From positions 27,034-91,033 of the forward strand of contig JAWWNJ010000289.1 of assembly GCA_037176885.1 (NCBI GenBank): a stretch of DNA of 64,000 bases. The letters are read 5' to 3'. This document shows, in pieces, positions 20,504 through 31,572 of the stretch. The notes under the pieces are model-generated. The model did no database searches. It was not told the DNA's origin and saw nothing but the letters and a program-made list of their open reading frames with translations. Position 1 is the first letter of the stretch; each line of letters begins with the position of its first letter. The position numbers and the translations under genes are program-made. This stretch comes from Favolaschia claudopus (taxonomy: Eukaryota > Basidiomycota > Agaricomycetes > Agaricales > Mycenaceae).

Positions 20504-22222
20504 TCAAGGAATTCCAGCTATTACCTTGAAATTCATTGTTCCCGTTGGCGCTGCTTCCGACACGACCACGCATGGTGCACGAGGAGGTACCGGATTGGCA
20601 GCTGGAGGCGTAGAAGTGGAGGAAGGAGGGCTGTAATCATCATCATCAGCTTCGGTGGAAGACGATTTGAGAGAAGAATATTTGTATGAGTGTATCTCCC
20701 CCTCAGCCCGAAATTCCCCACAGTTCGAGTTGTCGTCAAATTTGATATGAGGCGACGACCCGAAGGTACGCTTTGAGGGGCGATAAACCTTCCAAGCCTT
20801 GCGATCATCCGGGTACCCAACAATACGAAGGTCGAGAGCACTGTGTGGGTTACGGTTTTTGACATAGACCATGCAATTGCTGGCCTCAGCCCACATGCTA
20901 AGCGGCAGGTCGGAGTCGATGAGGACGGTGCGAATATCGGCAACACCGTTCTGTTCAGGAGTACGCGGAGCGCTGACTTTTAGCTGAATACCGCGTGCCT
21001 TCAAGAACCGCCTGAGGTCTTCGTTGATAAATTCACCCCCATTATCGACGTGCCAGACCTTAAGCTTGCGACCTGTCTCGCGCTCGGCCATCTCCAACCA
21101 CTCCTTGAATGCGGCTACTGCATCGCTCTTGTGACGCAGGTAAAACATCCAAATCCAGCGGGAGCAGTCATCAGTGAAAGCGAGGGCATACTTCGATCCG
21201 CTCAGAGTACGGACGGGAGCAGTCCAAAGATCCGAATGAACGTGATCGAGAATTTGTTCGGCGTTTTCCTCTTCCGACGGAGGAAAAGAGGCACGAGTCA
21301 TCTTGCCCTCCATGCAAGATTGACATACCGGCGGCTCAGCATTGAGTTCCGCCGTAGATAGTTTCACACCTGCAATGTGACCCTTCCAAACGAGAGCGCG
21401 CAGCGCAGGATAGCCTAGATGCCCTAGACGCTGACGAGAGAGGCGGTCAGAATAACCTTCTCGGACGAAATAAGGTTGCGGATGAGCTTGCCACTGTCAC
21501 CCTTCTCAAAAGTAACACAGTGTCCACCGCCGAAGACGGTGTAACAGTCCGCCTGATCAAGCCGCGATACTGATATAAGCGTCGGCTGAGAGTCAGGATG
21601 CTTCACCGCGACCCTCGATTTTCCTCGAACCGTTGCCGAACCCGCTGATATTTCCGGATACGGCTTGGGCGTAAGAAACGAAGTCGCGTCGAACGGAGTG
21701 AATGTGTGTCGATGTACCGGAATCGATGATGGTAGACGCACCCGCTGTACGTGCACTGTACGCGGAGTTGTTGGTCTGGGAGGATGACGTCGGAGGTGTA
21801 GCCGGAATGCTCTCATCACGCAGGGAGTAAGAGGAGAAGTCGGCCACGGAGGCCATTAAGCATTTCTCGAAGCGTACATTGTTGGATTTTTCGTCTCCCC
21901 CTCCATCCGTATTGTGGGCCTTCTCCTTGCCCTTACCCCTCTTCCCCTTCTTTTTATGCTGCTGCTGCTTCGGGCCCTGACCGGCCTTACCGCCACCCGG
22001 TTGCCAGCAGTCGTCCGCGATATGACCTTCATGCTTGCAGTTACGACAGAGGTTCGTACCGCGAGCGATGGCAGCGAACGCTGCGAGGGCAGACTCCTGC
22101 GACTGACCCTCGGTCTTCGGGGACTTCCTGGGGCGACGGGAATCAAGGACTCCCTGGATTGTAGAGACCAGGTAGTCTCGGATACCCAGACGTTCCTCCG
22201 CAGTTCGAGAGGGCGAGATTAG
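20504..22222 (-). pseudogene. Ty1/copia copy B: Gag end, protease, integrase
   Basis: Read leftwards from the LTR at 22470: a Gag zinc knuckle NLCRNCKHEGHIADDC (about 22060); the protease motif IIDSGTSTHIHS (about 21720); the pre-integrase end PTLISVSRLDQADCYTVFGG (about 21560); an HHCC-like region with VCQSCMEGK; and the integrase core with HSDLWTAP and WHVDNGGEF. At PEQNGVA (about 20960) the family's next residues are ERxNRTI, including the catalytic Glu. Here about a dozen residues are missing and the frame continues DIRTVLIDSDLPLSMWAEA. The reverse transcriptase is absent: the copy is cut at about 20504 inside or beside an intron of the gene at 20111. Frameshifts are present, so it is non-functional. 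Confidence 0.8.
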
Positions 22223-22469
22223 ATATATCGGAGCTACTTCCTAATCTGTAATTTCAATGACAGGTTTTGGCGTTTGATTGATTTTGAGGGTGATCGGACC
22301 AAGGGCGTAGGAACGTCTGGGCCACTTCCATTGGAGCATCTACCATAACCCACTTCGCGTCCACTTCGACCATGCCTCCGGAGGGTGGCGACGGTTACCC
22401 CGCCCCCTGCGAGCACTCTCAACATCTCGGAATTATGGATTAGGAAAGAGCTCCGGGCTCTGCGTAAAC
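22223..22469 (-). other. copia leader / start of gag
   Basis: Sequence between the LTR and the first recognisable Gag. It begins (minus strand) GTTTACGCAGAGCCCGG, a possible primer-binding site of the internal-tRNA type used by copia elements. This is inference from position and the GCAGAGC-like word. Confidence 0.35.
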
Positions 22470-22749
22470 TGATAGAATACAAGTAAGTATGTATTAACTC
22501 AGTCGTGGAGGAAACGACTCGTGTATTATATACCTGATAGAATACAGTAAGTATAAACTACCAGGAGAATCAGTAAGCTGTAAGGACAGTAGATACGAGT
22601 GCACATACCTCAGTCGTGGAGGAAACGACTGAGGAATGTGACGGTGACACAAAGCTACATAAGGAATGTGTGACGCGTAACGGAACGGATTGCGAGTTGG
22701 AGAATGTAAGGTATGTACGGTAAATGGAAGAGAAATAAATACTTCAACA
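22470..22749 (-). repeat. copia LTR shared by two copies, with unspliced plus spliced leader
   Basis: Minus strand starts TGTTGAAGTATTT next to the polypurine tract of copy A and ends near TTCTATCA before copy B. Inside, a hairpin block (22633-22609, CAGTCG...CGACTG) is followed by a 51-nt intron-like segment (22608-22558; GTATGT...CTGGTAG, with CTTACTGAT) and a 24-nt block (22557-22534). After 14 nt (22533-22520) the hairpin block and the second block recur directly fused at 22519-22469. The second block there has a 5-nt indel and one substitution. Length about 280 bp. Confidence 0.75.
22558..22608 (-). other. 51-nt intron in the copia LTR leader
   Basis: Donor GTATGT, acceptor GGTAG, branch-like CTTACTGAT. 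It is absent from the neighbouring leader copy at 22469-22519. Confidence 0.65.
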
Positions 22750-22762
22750 CTCCCCCTCAACG
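22750..22762 (-). other. copia polypurine tract
   Basis: Minus-strand GAGGGGGAGTG directly before the LTR start TGTTGAAG; the normal primer for plus-strand DNA synthesis. Confidence 0.7.
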
Positions 22763-23690
22763 AGCATCCGGTCGGGGAGCCATGCCCAACATTTTGACGA
22801 GAGTCTTGTGGCGTGGTGCCGACAATGGTCTCGTGAATAAGTCGGCAACATTCACTTCCGTAGGGACGTAAACAGGGACGATGCAGCGATGGAGGACTGC
22901 TTCACGGATCCACCAGATGGCAATGTGGACGTGCTTCGTTCGAGCGGTGACTTCATCAGTATTGACAATCATCCGGATGGTGGAAGTATTGTCGATAGAA
23001 AGGGAAGTCGGTCCGGGGAAAAGTAAGAAACCAAGCTCGAACAGAAGAGAGCGGAGCCACATGATTTCACGCCCGACGTGTGTGCCAGCGTAGAGCTCGG
23101 CTTCGCCAGTCGAAAGAGCCGTGGAGGTTTGCTTCTTCGCTGACCAAGCGATTAAGCTGGATCCGATGAAGACAGCATACCCAGAAATGGATCGGGCGTG
23201 ATCCTTTGAGTTTGCCCAATCTGAATCGCTGAAAGCGTGAAGGGTAAGGTCTTCATTGCCGCCTAGAACAAGGACAGAGTCGCGTGTGGTTTTGAGGTAC
23301 GCGAGGATCCGTTTAACGGCTTCCCAATGAGCTTCACCGGGGTTGGAGCTAAATTGCGATACGGACTGGACTGCCTTTGTGATGTCTGGACGGCATTGAA
23401 CAGCGGTATGCATAAGGGAACCAACGGCGTGCTGGTAGGGTACGTTGGCCATGCGCTGGAGTTCTTCCGAAGTCTGAGGAGATTTGAGACTTGGAAAGCG
23501 GAGCGGCCGACGTGTTGACTGGCGAGTATACGGGCCGTGCATCCTCCATGCGATACCGAGCCACAATCGAGTCAATATAGAAACGATGAGACAAGGAGAT
23601 GGTGCGGTTCGCACGATCATGCAGGATTTCGAGGCCAAGAATGGATTTTGACTCTCCCAAGTCCTTGATTTGGCAGTAACCCTAGGAGCT
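22757..23690 (-). pseudogene. Ty1/copia copy A: end of RT and RNase H
   Basis: Minus strand from about 23690: LGESKSILGLEILHDRANRT (end of reverse transcriptase), MEDARPVYSPVNTS, then after a frameshift near 23450 MANVPYQHAVGSLMHTAVQC. The RNase H acidic residues follow in AFSDSDWANSKDHARSISGY, ALSTGEAELYA and LSIDNTS, then VNVADLFTRPL and the stop at 22757. The order and the DEDD-type residues fit copia RNase H. The 5' part (gag to RT) is missing: copia similarity ends near 23690. It sits upstream (minus sense) of the shared LTR. Confidence 0.85.
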
Positions 23691-24425
23691 TCGATTAAGC
23701 AATCGACCTGTAGACCGAAATCCGTATTTAGATTAATCCGTGTGCTGGGTGGGTAGCGTCTGAACAATGGGGTGAAAAGACCGATTAATCAGACTGTGCG
23801 GTTCAAACAGTTCAACGAATCAAACCGATTAACTCGAGAGCATGTTCAAACACTAAACTACGACTATTGAACAACTGTTCAAACTGCGGATCAAACAGAA
23901 CTGCGATTAAACCAGGCAGATTAAACAGACGATTAAACGGATAATATTACATACAAAAAGGCAGACATCGGGGATGGAACATACAACTCCGTAGTTGTTA
24001 GAAAGCACATTATACCACTCTACAAATGCAGGAGTTACTGACAACATGATAACGGATCAAAACAAACCAGCAACCAACGAGTGAACAGTAATTACCTGTC
24101 ATTCAGCCAGTTTGAATACATTCGAACAAATGTTCAATGGGGTCCGATTGATCGGCAGAATTAAACAACAGCTACCTCTGAGACACATTCTGCATACATA
24201 GATCCAGTTCTCTTTCTTTTACCGGAAATTATCTGCCCAGAGCCCGAAACCGGTTCTTCCTCCAATTGTCTAAGCCAAAATTCTCGAACTAAGGCTGTTG
24301 CATTTCTGTCAGGCATATTAGACGGTATTTAGAAGGCTGTAAAAGTTTACAAACCCCATTTCATTGTGAGAAATCCACGTATTTCTTGATTCGGGATAAT
24401 TCTTCCACTTGACCCGATACTGGAG
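23691..24425. other. AT-rich non-coding stretch
   Basis: Rich in GATTAAAC, TTCAAAC and CGATTAA words in imperfect repetition (23720-24190). No gene or element boundary could be fixed. Confidence 0.35.
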
Positions 24426-27400
24426 TACTCGGTGTGACCAAAAGTAACCGGAATCGGAAATTGCGTGTTTTCAACGAGATTTTGTGGGTAACTGCCGGGC
24501 AAATTGACCCTATTGGCAGTGTGTGAACATATGCCATTGCATATGGTGGGGGACGTGACTTCATGTCATACCGGAATTTTTGGAATTTTGACCTGAAACC
24601 TGGCCAGATCAACTCGAAATACCCAAGAGTGGGTGTTTTCCGAAATTTTGGACCGTGGGAACTTTTTGATGGGAAATGGCCAAATTTTTGCCGGAGAAAC
24701 AGGTTTTCAAGGGGGGGGAAGTACCCTTGAGGTAAAACTTGGGAGAGCTTTTGAGTTCTATAGAGGGTTTCGGTGACCTCCGATCACCGATCGCTCCGGT
24801 CACCTCCCGATTAGGCAACGGGTCACTCAGATTTCAAACTCCGCTGGCTGGATGCCGAACCTTTTTGGCGGGTAGGTCACTCAAACTCTCTGCCTTTCTC
24901 GATCATTGATCTAGCTGGGTCACCACATTCTGGGTAGCTAAGTCACCCTTTCTAGCTTCCTGCTATGGAAACCCGCGCCCACGGTTCAACTTTCTATTCC
25001 ATTTATAGTAATAATGTTCAACTTTGGTTCAAACGTCCCGTTCCTGTTTAGCCCTAGTACTAGTGAAAATCCCGTAGAGTCGAAGTGAAATCAATTCAAA
25101 CCAAGGTACGCACCACGCACCCTCTCGTCTCACTGGCACTCTATTTGGTAATCATTCCATACTTCTTCCCGTTCACCCCCGGACTCCACTCATCGTGTTA
25201 ATCCATTTGCATGAGAAGACTATTTGGTTATTTATTTTCACTCGTCTTCACCGATGCGCGCTCATGACGAGATATCCATTGCATTTTTTCGACAAAACTT
25301 GATTGTGTTGTGTATTCATTCATTTGTGCAGTGAACTATCTGAATACAGAGGTACGTTGTACCGGTTCACATAGATATATCTCCACTCTAGCCTATTCAC
25401 CTCGACGAGGTCGGTCGGGTGGGGTCGGGCAGCATTTTTGTTCCCATCTAAACACATTTTTTCTCGACCGAGATCAGAACCTCCATATAGTGGAAATAGA
25501 GATGTGGTCGGGGACTAGGGGACTAGGTGTCATCAGATTCATTCTATATTACCCATTGAATCGAAGCTGACTTGATTTTCTCTTTCATTAGGTTCGTCTT
25601 CAAAAAAGTTCAAATGCCGACCTACAAGGAGATGCACCCTTCCGTGCGCCGATTTCCTTCCGTGCGCCGATTTATGATTCTTCCAAATTGCTTTCGTTTC
25701 GTTTGAAATGTGACGCTGAGTTGAATTCGAGTGCCGTTCCATTCGCGAAGATATGGTCTTGATTTCCTCATATTCACTTATCATTAACTCGGCAACAGGT
25801 GTGTTTTCGCGTCCCTGATACCTCAAGTGAGTGAAATTCCTCGCGTTGACTGGTACTCATTGGCTCGTGGCTTTCAATCAATTTATTGAATATCTACGCG
25901 TATACGGACCCTGTACCTGCATCGCTTTCGTTGTTTCCACAATTTCGATGCTAACTTGCAGGTGTATAGTGTCGAAACGGCGCGTTTGATGGCACAAGGC
26001 GGATGTTGGGCATTGTCGGGTGGAGATCGCGCCGCGCGGTGGAGGACAAGTACTGTACTACTGCGGGAACGTACGTGTTTGACAATCTGTTCAGTGTTGA
26101 TTTGAAGACTGAATCACCTTTGTTTTCGTAGACCGAGTCAACGATGGACGGATCAGAACTACGGAGTCGAGGGCTTTGAAGAAACGCAGAGACGAAGCCG
26201 CGTATGAGGACGCAAGCACCGGCAGAGATTCGGAATTCAAGTCATCTTCCCTCAAGTAGCGCGTGTGGACGGCGGCGGTAGCGTCAGTGCCAAGAGAGGA
26301 CGAAGGCGAGAGTAGGAAGGCTGGGATGGACGTGTGGCGGAAGTAGTCGGGCAGTCGGGCGTACCATATAGTCGGTCAGAAGGAGGCAGAAAAAAGAGAT
26401 ATGTGACACACGCTGGGCCGCTGAATCAACCGGAATTTCCACTCGCCGAGGCGGATATTGCTTGGGGTAGCTAGGACTCGGAGTGAATAGCAATTGCGAC
26501 TAAAATGGGTCGCCTGAACGTTGACCGCTCGATGTACAAGTCAATGGTAGCTGCGATGAAAAAACAGAAGATTTTGACGTCAGCAAGGCGAAATTTACCG
26601 CGTCCAACTCTCAGACAGCCAATAGCACTGACCAGTGATAGACGTGGAAAGCAGCGCCAAACGAATCAGCCCTGCCGAGCATTACAACGAGGCTGAGCGA
26701 GCAAGTCGAGGGCGGAGTTGGGGCGGAGACGAGGTTGAAGAAGCGTTGCTCCATTCGGAACAGGCCTTCGAAGCCCACGCTGTCGTCCCTGCCCCGGCCA
26801 AATTTACTCAGCGCTCAACCAGGAGCAAACCAGGAGTCAACCTTGACGACGGTCGGAACGTATTGCGCATGAAATGGCTGAAAAAGAGAGGTGTTGCGAG
26901 TGTGTGCCTAATAAGGAAAACTACTGGATTTTCCTGCGCCTCAACGAAGTCACCGAGTTGGGTGACCTGACAAGGCGATCAACTGATAGGTCACCCAATT
27001 TGGGTGACTTGCTCTTTTGAAATACCACTGGGGTCTCCTCGATCTCCAGTAGCTCTTATATGTTTGTTTTGGACCCAATACTCAAATCACTACTTTTTGG
27101 GGGCATATTGGGTATTGATGGGCCATCACATTGCCCCCTGCAGCGCCATTTTAATTTCCGCTTTAGGATGGCCAAATTTGTGGTCAAAATCACGAAAGTC
27201 AATGGGGAATAAATCTGCTCCATACAATCTCTTCTACTCTTCAAAAGGAAGCCATTTATGCAATATCAAGAAATTTGGTTGACTGTCACACGAGTTATTA
27301 GCGTCACAATGTCCACCATGAAAGTTTGTCACGAAGTCACGTCCTCCACCATACGAAGCAGGCAAACGGTTGCATAGTCTCTTTGTCCTATTATTACACA

Positions 27401-28295
27401 TTCTTTTATGTATGCTTTGAGGCGGGAAATTAGTGTGCCGAGTTGCCTCTCTCACTGAACAACGGGAAACACCTGGCAACCTTAGATATAGGATTTGTAG
27501 ACTCTTGGAATACTAAGCACTTTTCTGAGGTACTTACTGGCCTGACATTTCAGTAGGGTGCTGTTTATAATTCCCGGGCCAATTATAAACGGTTTTTTAA
27601 TTTTCGTTTTTAAACAGGGTGTTTATAAACCGGTTTATAAACAGACCCTCCAAATAGGCCAAAAAGCTGTCTTTTCGCTTGTTTACTCCATTTTTCACCT
27701 CCAAAAGTGTCCCTGAGCTCAATCACCATTGATGACAGGGTCAACACCTCATTTTGCCTCCAGTTTAGAAGGCTTTGCTTTGGCATGCCCATTTCGGGTG
27801 TATTGTTGCCATCACAGGCTGGATGATCGACAGGCCGGCAACCTCCGAAGCCTAATTTGATGCACACAACTTTGAATCAAACTAAAGCTCCTGCATACTC
27901 ACAAATGGGGTGGAAAAATATGCTGATACTCAACCCAGAAATGTGTGCTTGGACAGTGGGAGACACAGCCACAATGAATTAAAAACCGGGGGTTCTGGTC
28001 AAACCATTAAAAACCCGGTTTATAAACCGGTGTTTAAAACAATGTTTATTAACCGGACTAATAAACAGCACCCTACATTTCAGCATCTCTCCTTCAGAGA
28101 GCGCAAACATGTCCAAATTGGCCCAATTTCAAAGATTGATTCACCAACTTGAAACAAAACAGTATATACCATGCCCATACCATGGAAGTCGTAGAAAACA
28201 TAATTTAGAGGAGCCCTGTATTACTTAAAGTACTTTGAGTTTCGAAATTCCTCTCTAAAAAGCGAAATTTCGGTTACTTTTGGTCGCACCGAGTA
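24426..28295. mobile_element. possible 3.9-kb TIR element (AAAGTAACCGG family ends)
   Basis: Left end TACTCGGTGTGACCAAAAGT followed by AACCGGAA; right end is the reverse complement of TACTCGGTGCGACCAAAAGT followed by AACCG. Both have a TA at the outer border. The span contains no recognisable transposase, only fragments: GGTGACC/GGTCACC words (24780-24960, 26930-27010), weak ORFs at 25310-26970, and a hAT MITE. It may instead be two separate short relics facing each other. A related, shorter pair lies at 51266-52152. Confidence 0.35.
27554..28075. mobile_element. hAT-type MITE with 8-bp target duplication
   Basis: Ends TAGGGTGCTGTTTATAA and TTATTAGTCCGGTT...TTAATAAACAGCACCCTA (inverted). Flanked by the perfect 8-bp duplication CATTTCAG (27546-27553 and 28076-28083). 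The subterminal regions carry several CGGTTTATAAAC palindromic words, as hAT elements often do. 522 bp, no transposase. Confidence 0.85.
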
Positions 28296-28637
28296 TATTC
28301 TGAGAACCAAATGAATTGGTTGATGATCAAATCTAATAGTTCATATCTTAGATCTCTTGGACTTTCGTGCATCTCGAATGGCTTCGACCTCGAATGACTC
28401 GTTGCTAGGGACAAGAGGTTGCCCCTGCTTGCGGATCTCTGGGGTGAAAGATTTTGTTTTACCCCTGCTTGTAATATATTCACTCTCAAGGTAATGGAGA
28501 TTCAGCTGACTTACTTCTGTCTTGCAGGCATCTTCGGTGCAAGTTGATGTAGAGACGTGGCAGATCACGTTTGCCGGCCATAGTTGATGCCGGCCCCACG
28601 TCACGTCACATCAGTCACACTCTTGCTTCTCGCTACC

Positions 28638-29740
28638 ATGTCGGAGTCGCAATCTGGATCATCCGGAGAAGATATCTCGGATGAAGAACTCAAGGATACA
28701 TTGAAGGTCAGTCAGAGAACATTGTTTGAGTAGAATGACTCACTTGTTCCAGGTTATCAACAAACTTCACAAGTCAAAAGGGGCTCGGAAGAATCAGAAG
28801 CTAGCGGCAGAGGATCTCGAAACTCTGAAAAGCGGTGTTCTTCCAGATGATTTGCCTCCCGATAAGGCTAAAGTCTACAGATCAGAAGCCGAGGATTGCG
28901 AACTGGATACCGAAGACCTAGAGCAGATTATCTCTCAGGTCGAAGCTGGGAAATCGATTCCAAAATCGAAGTTGCCCATGCTGCGAGCTGCCGCGGGTGG
29001 CCACGATGGACCACATATTCCGAATGAATCGGAGTATCCCGGTGATCATGCGGCGTGGTTGCGGCACGTTGCACCCGGGGTGATTCCCCGCCTTAAATAT
29101 GTTCCTGCCCCGGCAATCACCCGTTTTGCCTCCTGCGCGACCTCCTTGAGGCCATTGCCGTAGATGCCGAACACACGTCTGAATGGCTTGGTTCGCCGGA
29201 TGTGGTGAAGCTTCTCAAACTTGTTGGAAACACAAATTCACTCGCAGTTTGTTACATTGTATTTTGTTCTATCCATTGCGTTACTAATATGTTTCAGGTT
29301 TTCCAGAAGCCATTCATGTTTGCGGCCAATGACCGCACAAAGAGGGTCTACAACCAGGCATCGTTTGCGCCGTTTGGCAGCATCCAAGACTTCTTCAATT
29401 TTCGGCCCAGTGGCGTGTCTATCACAGTTGGACTGGCAATTGTCTGGACCGAACCTTATGTGAAGCAGAATCTCGCAACATGGATGGATCAGTTTTTGCA
29501 CGCAAATGTTCTTGTCATTATCCACCCTCCCCCGAGGACCAGAGGGAAACATCTTTTGGTATTCGACCCAAATATCTCTGCCGATCAATCCGCCCTTCTG
29601 CCACGCATGGTCAACCTCATTATCGGCTCTCCCACCAACTTCGCATCCAAATGGGTGAATGCCCCACGTTCGACTTTCAACTCCAGTGGAAATTGCCTTC
29701 AATTTGCTTTTGAATTCATGCTCGAGGTTATGATTCGGGG
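28638..29740 (+). CDS. hypothetical protein, spliced, perhaps papain-like fold
   Basis: Start ATG at 28638 (MSESQSGSSGEDISDEELKD). Intron 1 (GTCAGT...TTCCAG) lies at about 28707-28753. The next exon is charged and helical (EDLETLKSGVLPDDLPPDKA). A frame change near 29110 leads to RDLLEAIAVDAEHTSEWLGS. A second intron with branch TTACTAAT ends at TTTCAG (29298). The last exon contains SGVSITVGLAIVWTEPYVKQ, VIIHPPPRTRGKHLLVFDPN and NSSGNCLQFAFEF before decaying near 29740. The H...D/N...C order (IIHPPP, VFDPN, GNCL) would suit a cysteine-peptidase-like fold, but that is only a suggestion. I do not know the family. It lies directly upstream of a KDZ fragment in the same orientation. Confidence 0.4.
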
Positions 29741-29789
29741 GGAAATGGGCCTGGGTGTAAGGGGAGAAGGGCCCAGGAGCCAAGTCGAT

Positions 29790-29870
29790 AACAAACTTGG
29801 GGATCAGAGATCCCCAGTGAAGTACTTATATACAAGAGGTGACGTAAGATATGACATAAGTGAGCACACA
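29790..29870 (-). promoter_or_regulatory. LTR-like promoter: TATA box plus start-site hairpin
   Basis: Minus strand: TTGTATATAAG (about 29835) followed about 15-20 nt later by the perfect hairpin GGGGATCTCTGATCCCC (about 29812-29796). The same arrangement of a TATA word and then a hairpin occurs in the LTRs at 2224-2470 and about 35320-35370. A second short hairpin (CTTCTGcctaagtCAGAAG) is at 29885-29905. Confidence 0.35.
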
Positions 29871-30320
29871 GCGAGACAAAGAACTTCTGCCTAAGTCAGA
29901 AGATGTCATAGCTGTGGAATCCCCTGACACTGGGAATACAGCGGGATGGGTCGGGAAATTTTACGGGTATTGATAGAGGATTCTCGCTGTTCAATTGATA
30001 GAATCTTGTATTGGCGGGATGAATCAGACAGCGAATTGCGGGATGGATGGCTGAAATGTATCTCACTCGTATTTTTGACATCCGGCTTCTTTGTAGCTAT
30101 AGGTCGTATTGAACAAACAAGCCCGACACTCTCTTTCCCAATCGAGCAACTTGTACAAAGATCAGTGTGTTTCTCAAGAATTTGATGATAAGTTGGGCCA
30201 AAAGTTGAATATCAGTGACATCAGAGTCGGTTGTGTCTGCCATTCGAGTCTAGGCTTCCCTGAAATCTTACTTTGCAGAAAACAATGAGCTGAACAATCT
30301 CTTTCCTAATTGAGCGACTG
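29871..30320. other. non-coding stretch between hypothetical gene and KDZ fragment
   Basis: Probably decayed LTR and captured sequence. No reading frame or repeat end is convincing. Confidence 0.3.
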
Positions 30321-30329
30321 CAACAGATA

Positions 30330-31515
30330 TCCCCCGGATGGCGGAGAGAACAGCGGGAGATTATGCCCCAGGTAGGCGACAAGGTGGCGCTCCAGTCGCA
30401 GCAGTTGCCTTCCGTTCCAGTGGAGCATGAAAGGCTGTTTTTGCCGTCTGATTTTGTAGAACTTGAACGCCAGGGCCTCAGACTCGAAACCTTGGGCAGC
30501 GAAGAAGCACGGTGGCGCGAGGGCCAAGCCTTTGACGCCCTTCGAGCTACTCAGTCCGTGGTCAAAACACTTCGGGCCCTGCTCGATCATACAGCAAGGC
30601 ATGATCGACAGCAGAAACAGAGATCGCGCGCTGGTGATCAACTTCGCGATATCATTCGCCGTCGAGACTTCCGAATGGGAACTTACGACGTAGCGCGAAA
30701 AGCAATGATTGCTCTGGGAACTCTAGAGCCCGGCCCGCAGTCCAGCTTTCCTCCGCTTTCCATGGCTGACACGTTTATGAAGTCAGTGATCAAGAAACGG
30801 CAGCTGGGTGATTCTCACCTCACAGATGGCCGCTTGTTCACCATGACGGCTTCGTCGTCCACTCCCTCGCAATCTACGCAGCCATCGTCTGGATCGACAA
30901 CGAAACCTCCAACTATATGTCAGGATCTCAAATGCCAAAACGCAAAATCAGTGCGCACATTGTTTTATAATTTTGGATGTAGCTCACTTGATCTGTCAAA
31001 GATACTTCCCGAACAGTTAAAGTGCAGCCAGTAACAGCCGAGGAAACAGCCCGAAAGGCGGAGGCTCGCTCCGAGGGTTGGCTGTGGCGAGATCTCGGTA
31101 AAATGGGCAAGTTAACAAGCGAAGAAATGGATGAATGGTCGCAGGAGTGTGCGTTTGATTTTGTTAAATGTTTGGCTGCACTCAAATAGTTCGGTTGATT
31201 TCAGCGGACCGTGTCCAGTGGTTCCGGGCCGAGGCGGAAGTCGAACGATGGCGGGAACATGTCGAAATGCGCCTCGCGGAACTTCTGCGGAGCATTCGGA
31301 GTTTTCGGAAGTGGGATACAGTTTGGACAGAACTTGCTGATGGTGTGCAGGCTGGTTATCGTGCATATGCGAAGCAGAAAGCGCACATGAACCGATGCCG
31401 AGCCGAGAAATGTGAATCATTGCTCGAGGCAGCCGGATACAAAGAGCTCTGGCAGCCGGGAGCTAGTCTCGTTCAGTATGTAATTGCCGAGCGTGCGCGC
31501 CAGCCTCTCTATTAA
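30330..31515 (+). pseudogene. KDZ transposase, C-terminal part
   Basis: Starting with GWRREQREIMPQVGDKVA, the frame encodes REGQAFDALRATQSVVKTLR, SRAGDQLRDIIRRRDFRMGT and SMADTFMKSVIKKRQLGDSH, the usual order in the C-terminal third of Kyakuja/Dileera/Zisupton transposases of Agaricomycetes. After an intron-like break (about 30930-31015) come WLWRDLGKMGKLTSEEMDEW and, after another intron (about 31148-31204), DRVQWFRAEAEVERWREHVE up to a stop at 31515. The catalytic N-terminal two thirds (Cys-cluster and DDE part) are absent upstream, so this is a remnant. Splice sites around 31148 (GTGTGC...TTTCAG) look usable. Confidence 0.75.
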
Positions 31516-31572
31516 ATAGATATCTCACCCATGCACTCTCAATTATTGCCAAAATTTCCGTGCTTCAATCAA

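Noticed and set aside
24426..28295. Confident call of a 3.9-kb autonomous transposon
   Set aside because: Only the ends match; no transposase inside, so two unrelated facing relics cannot be excluded.
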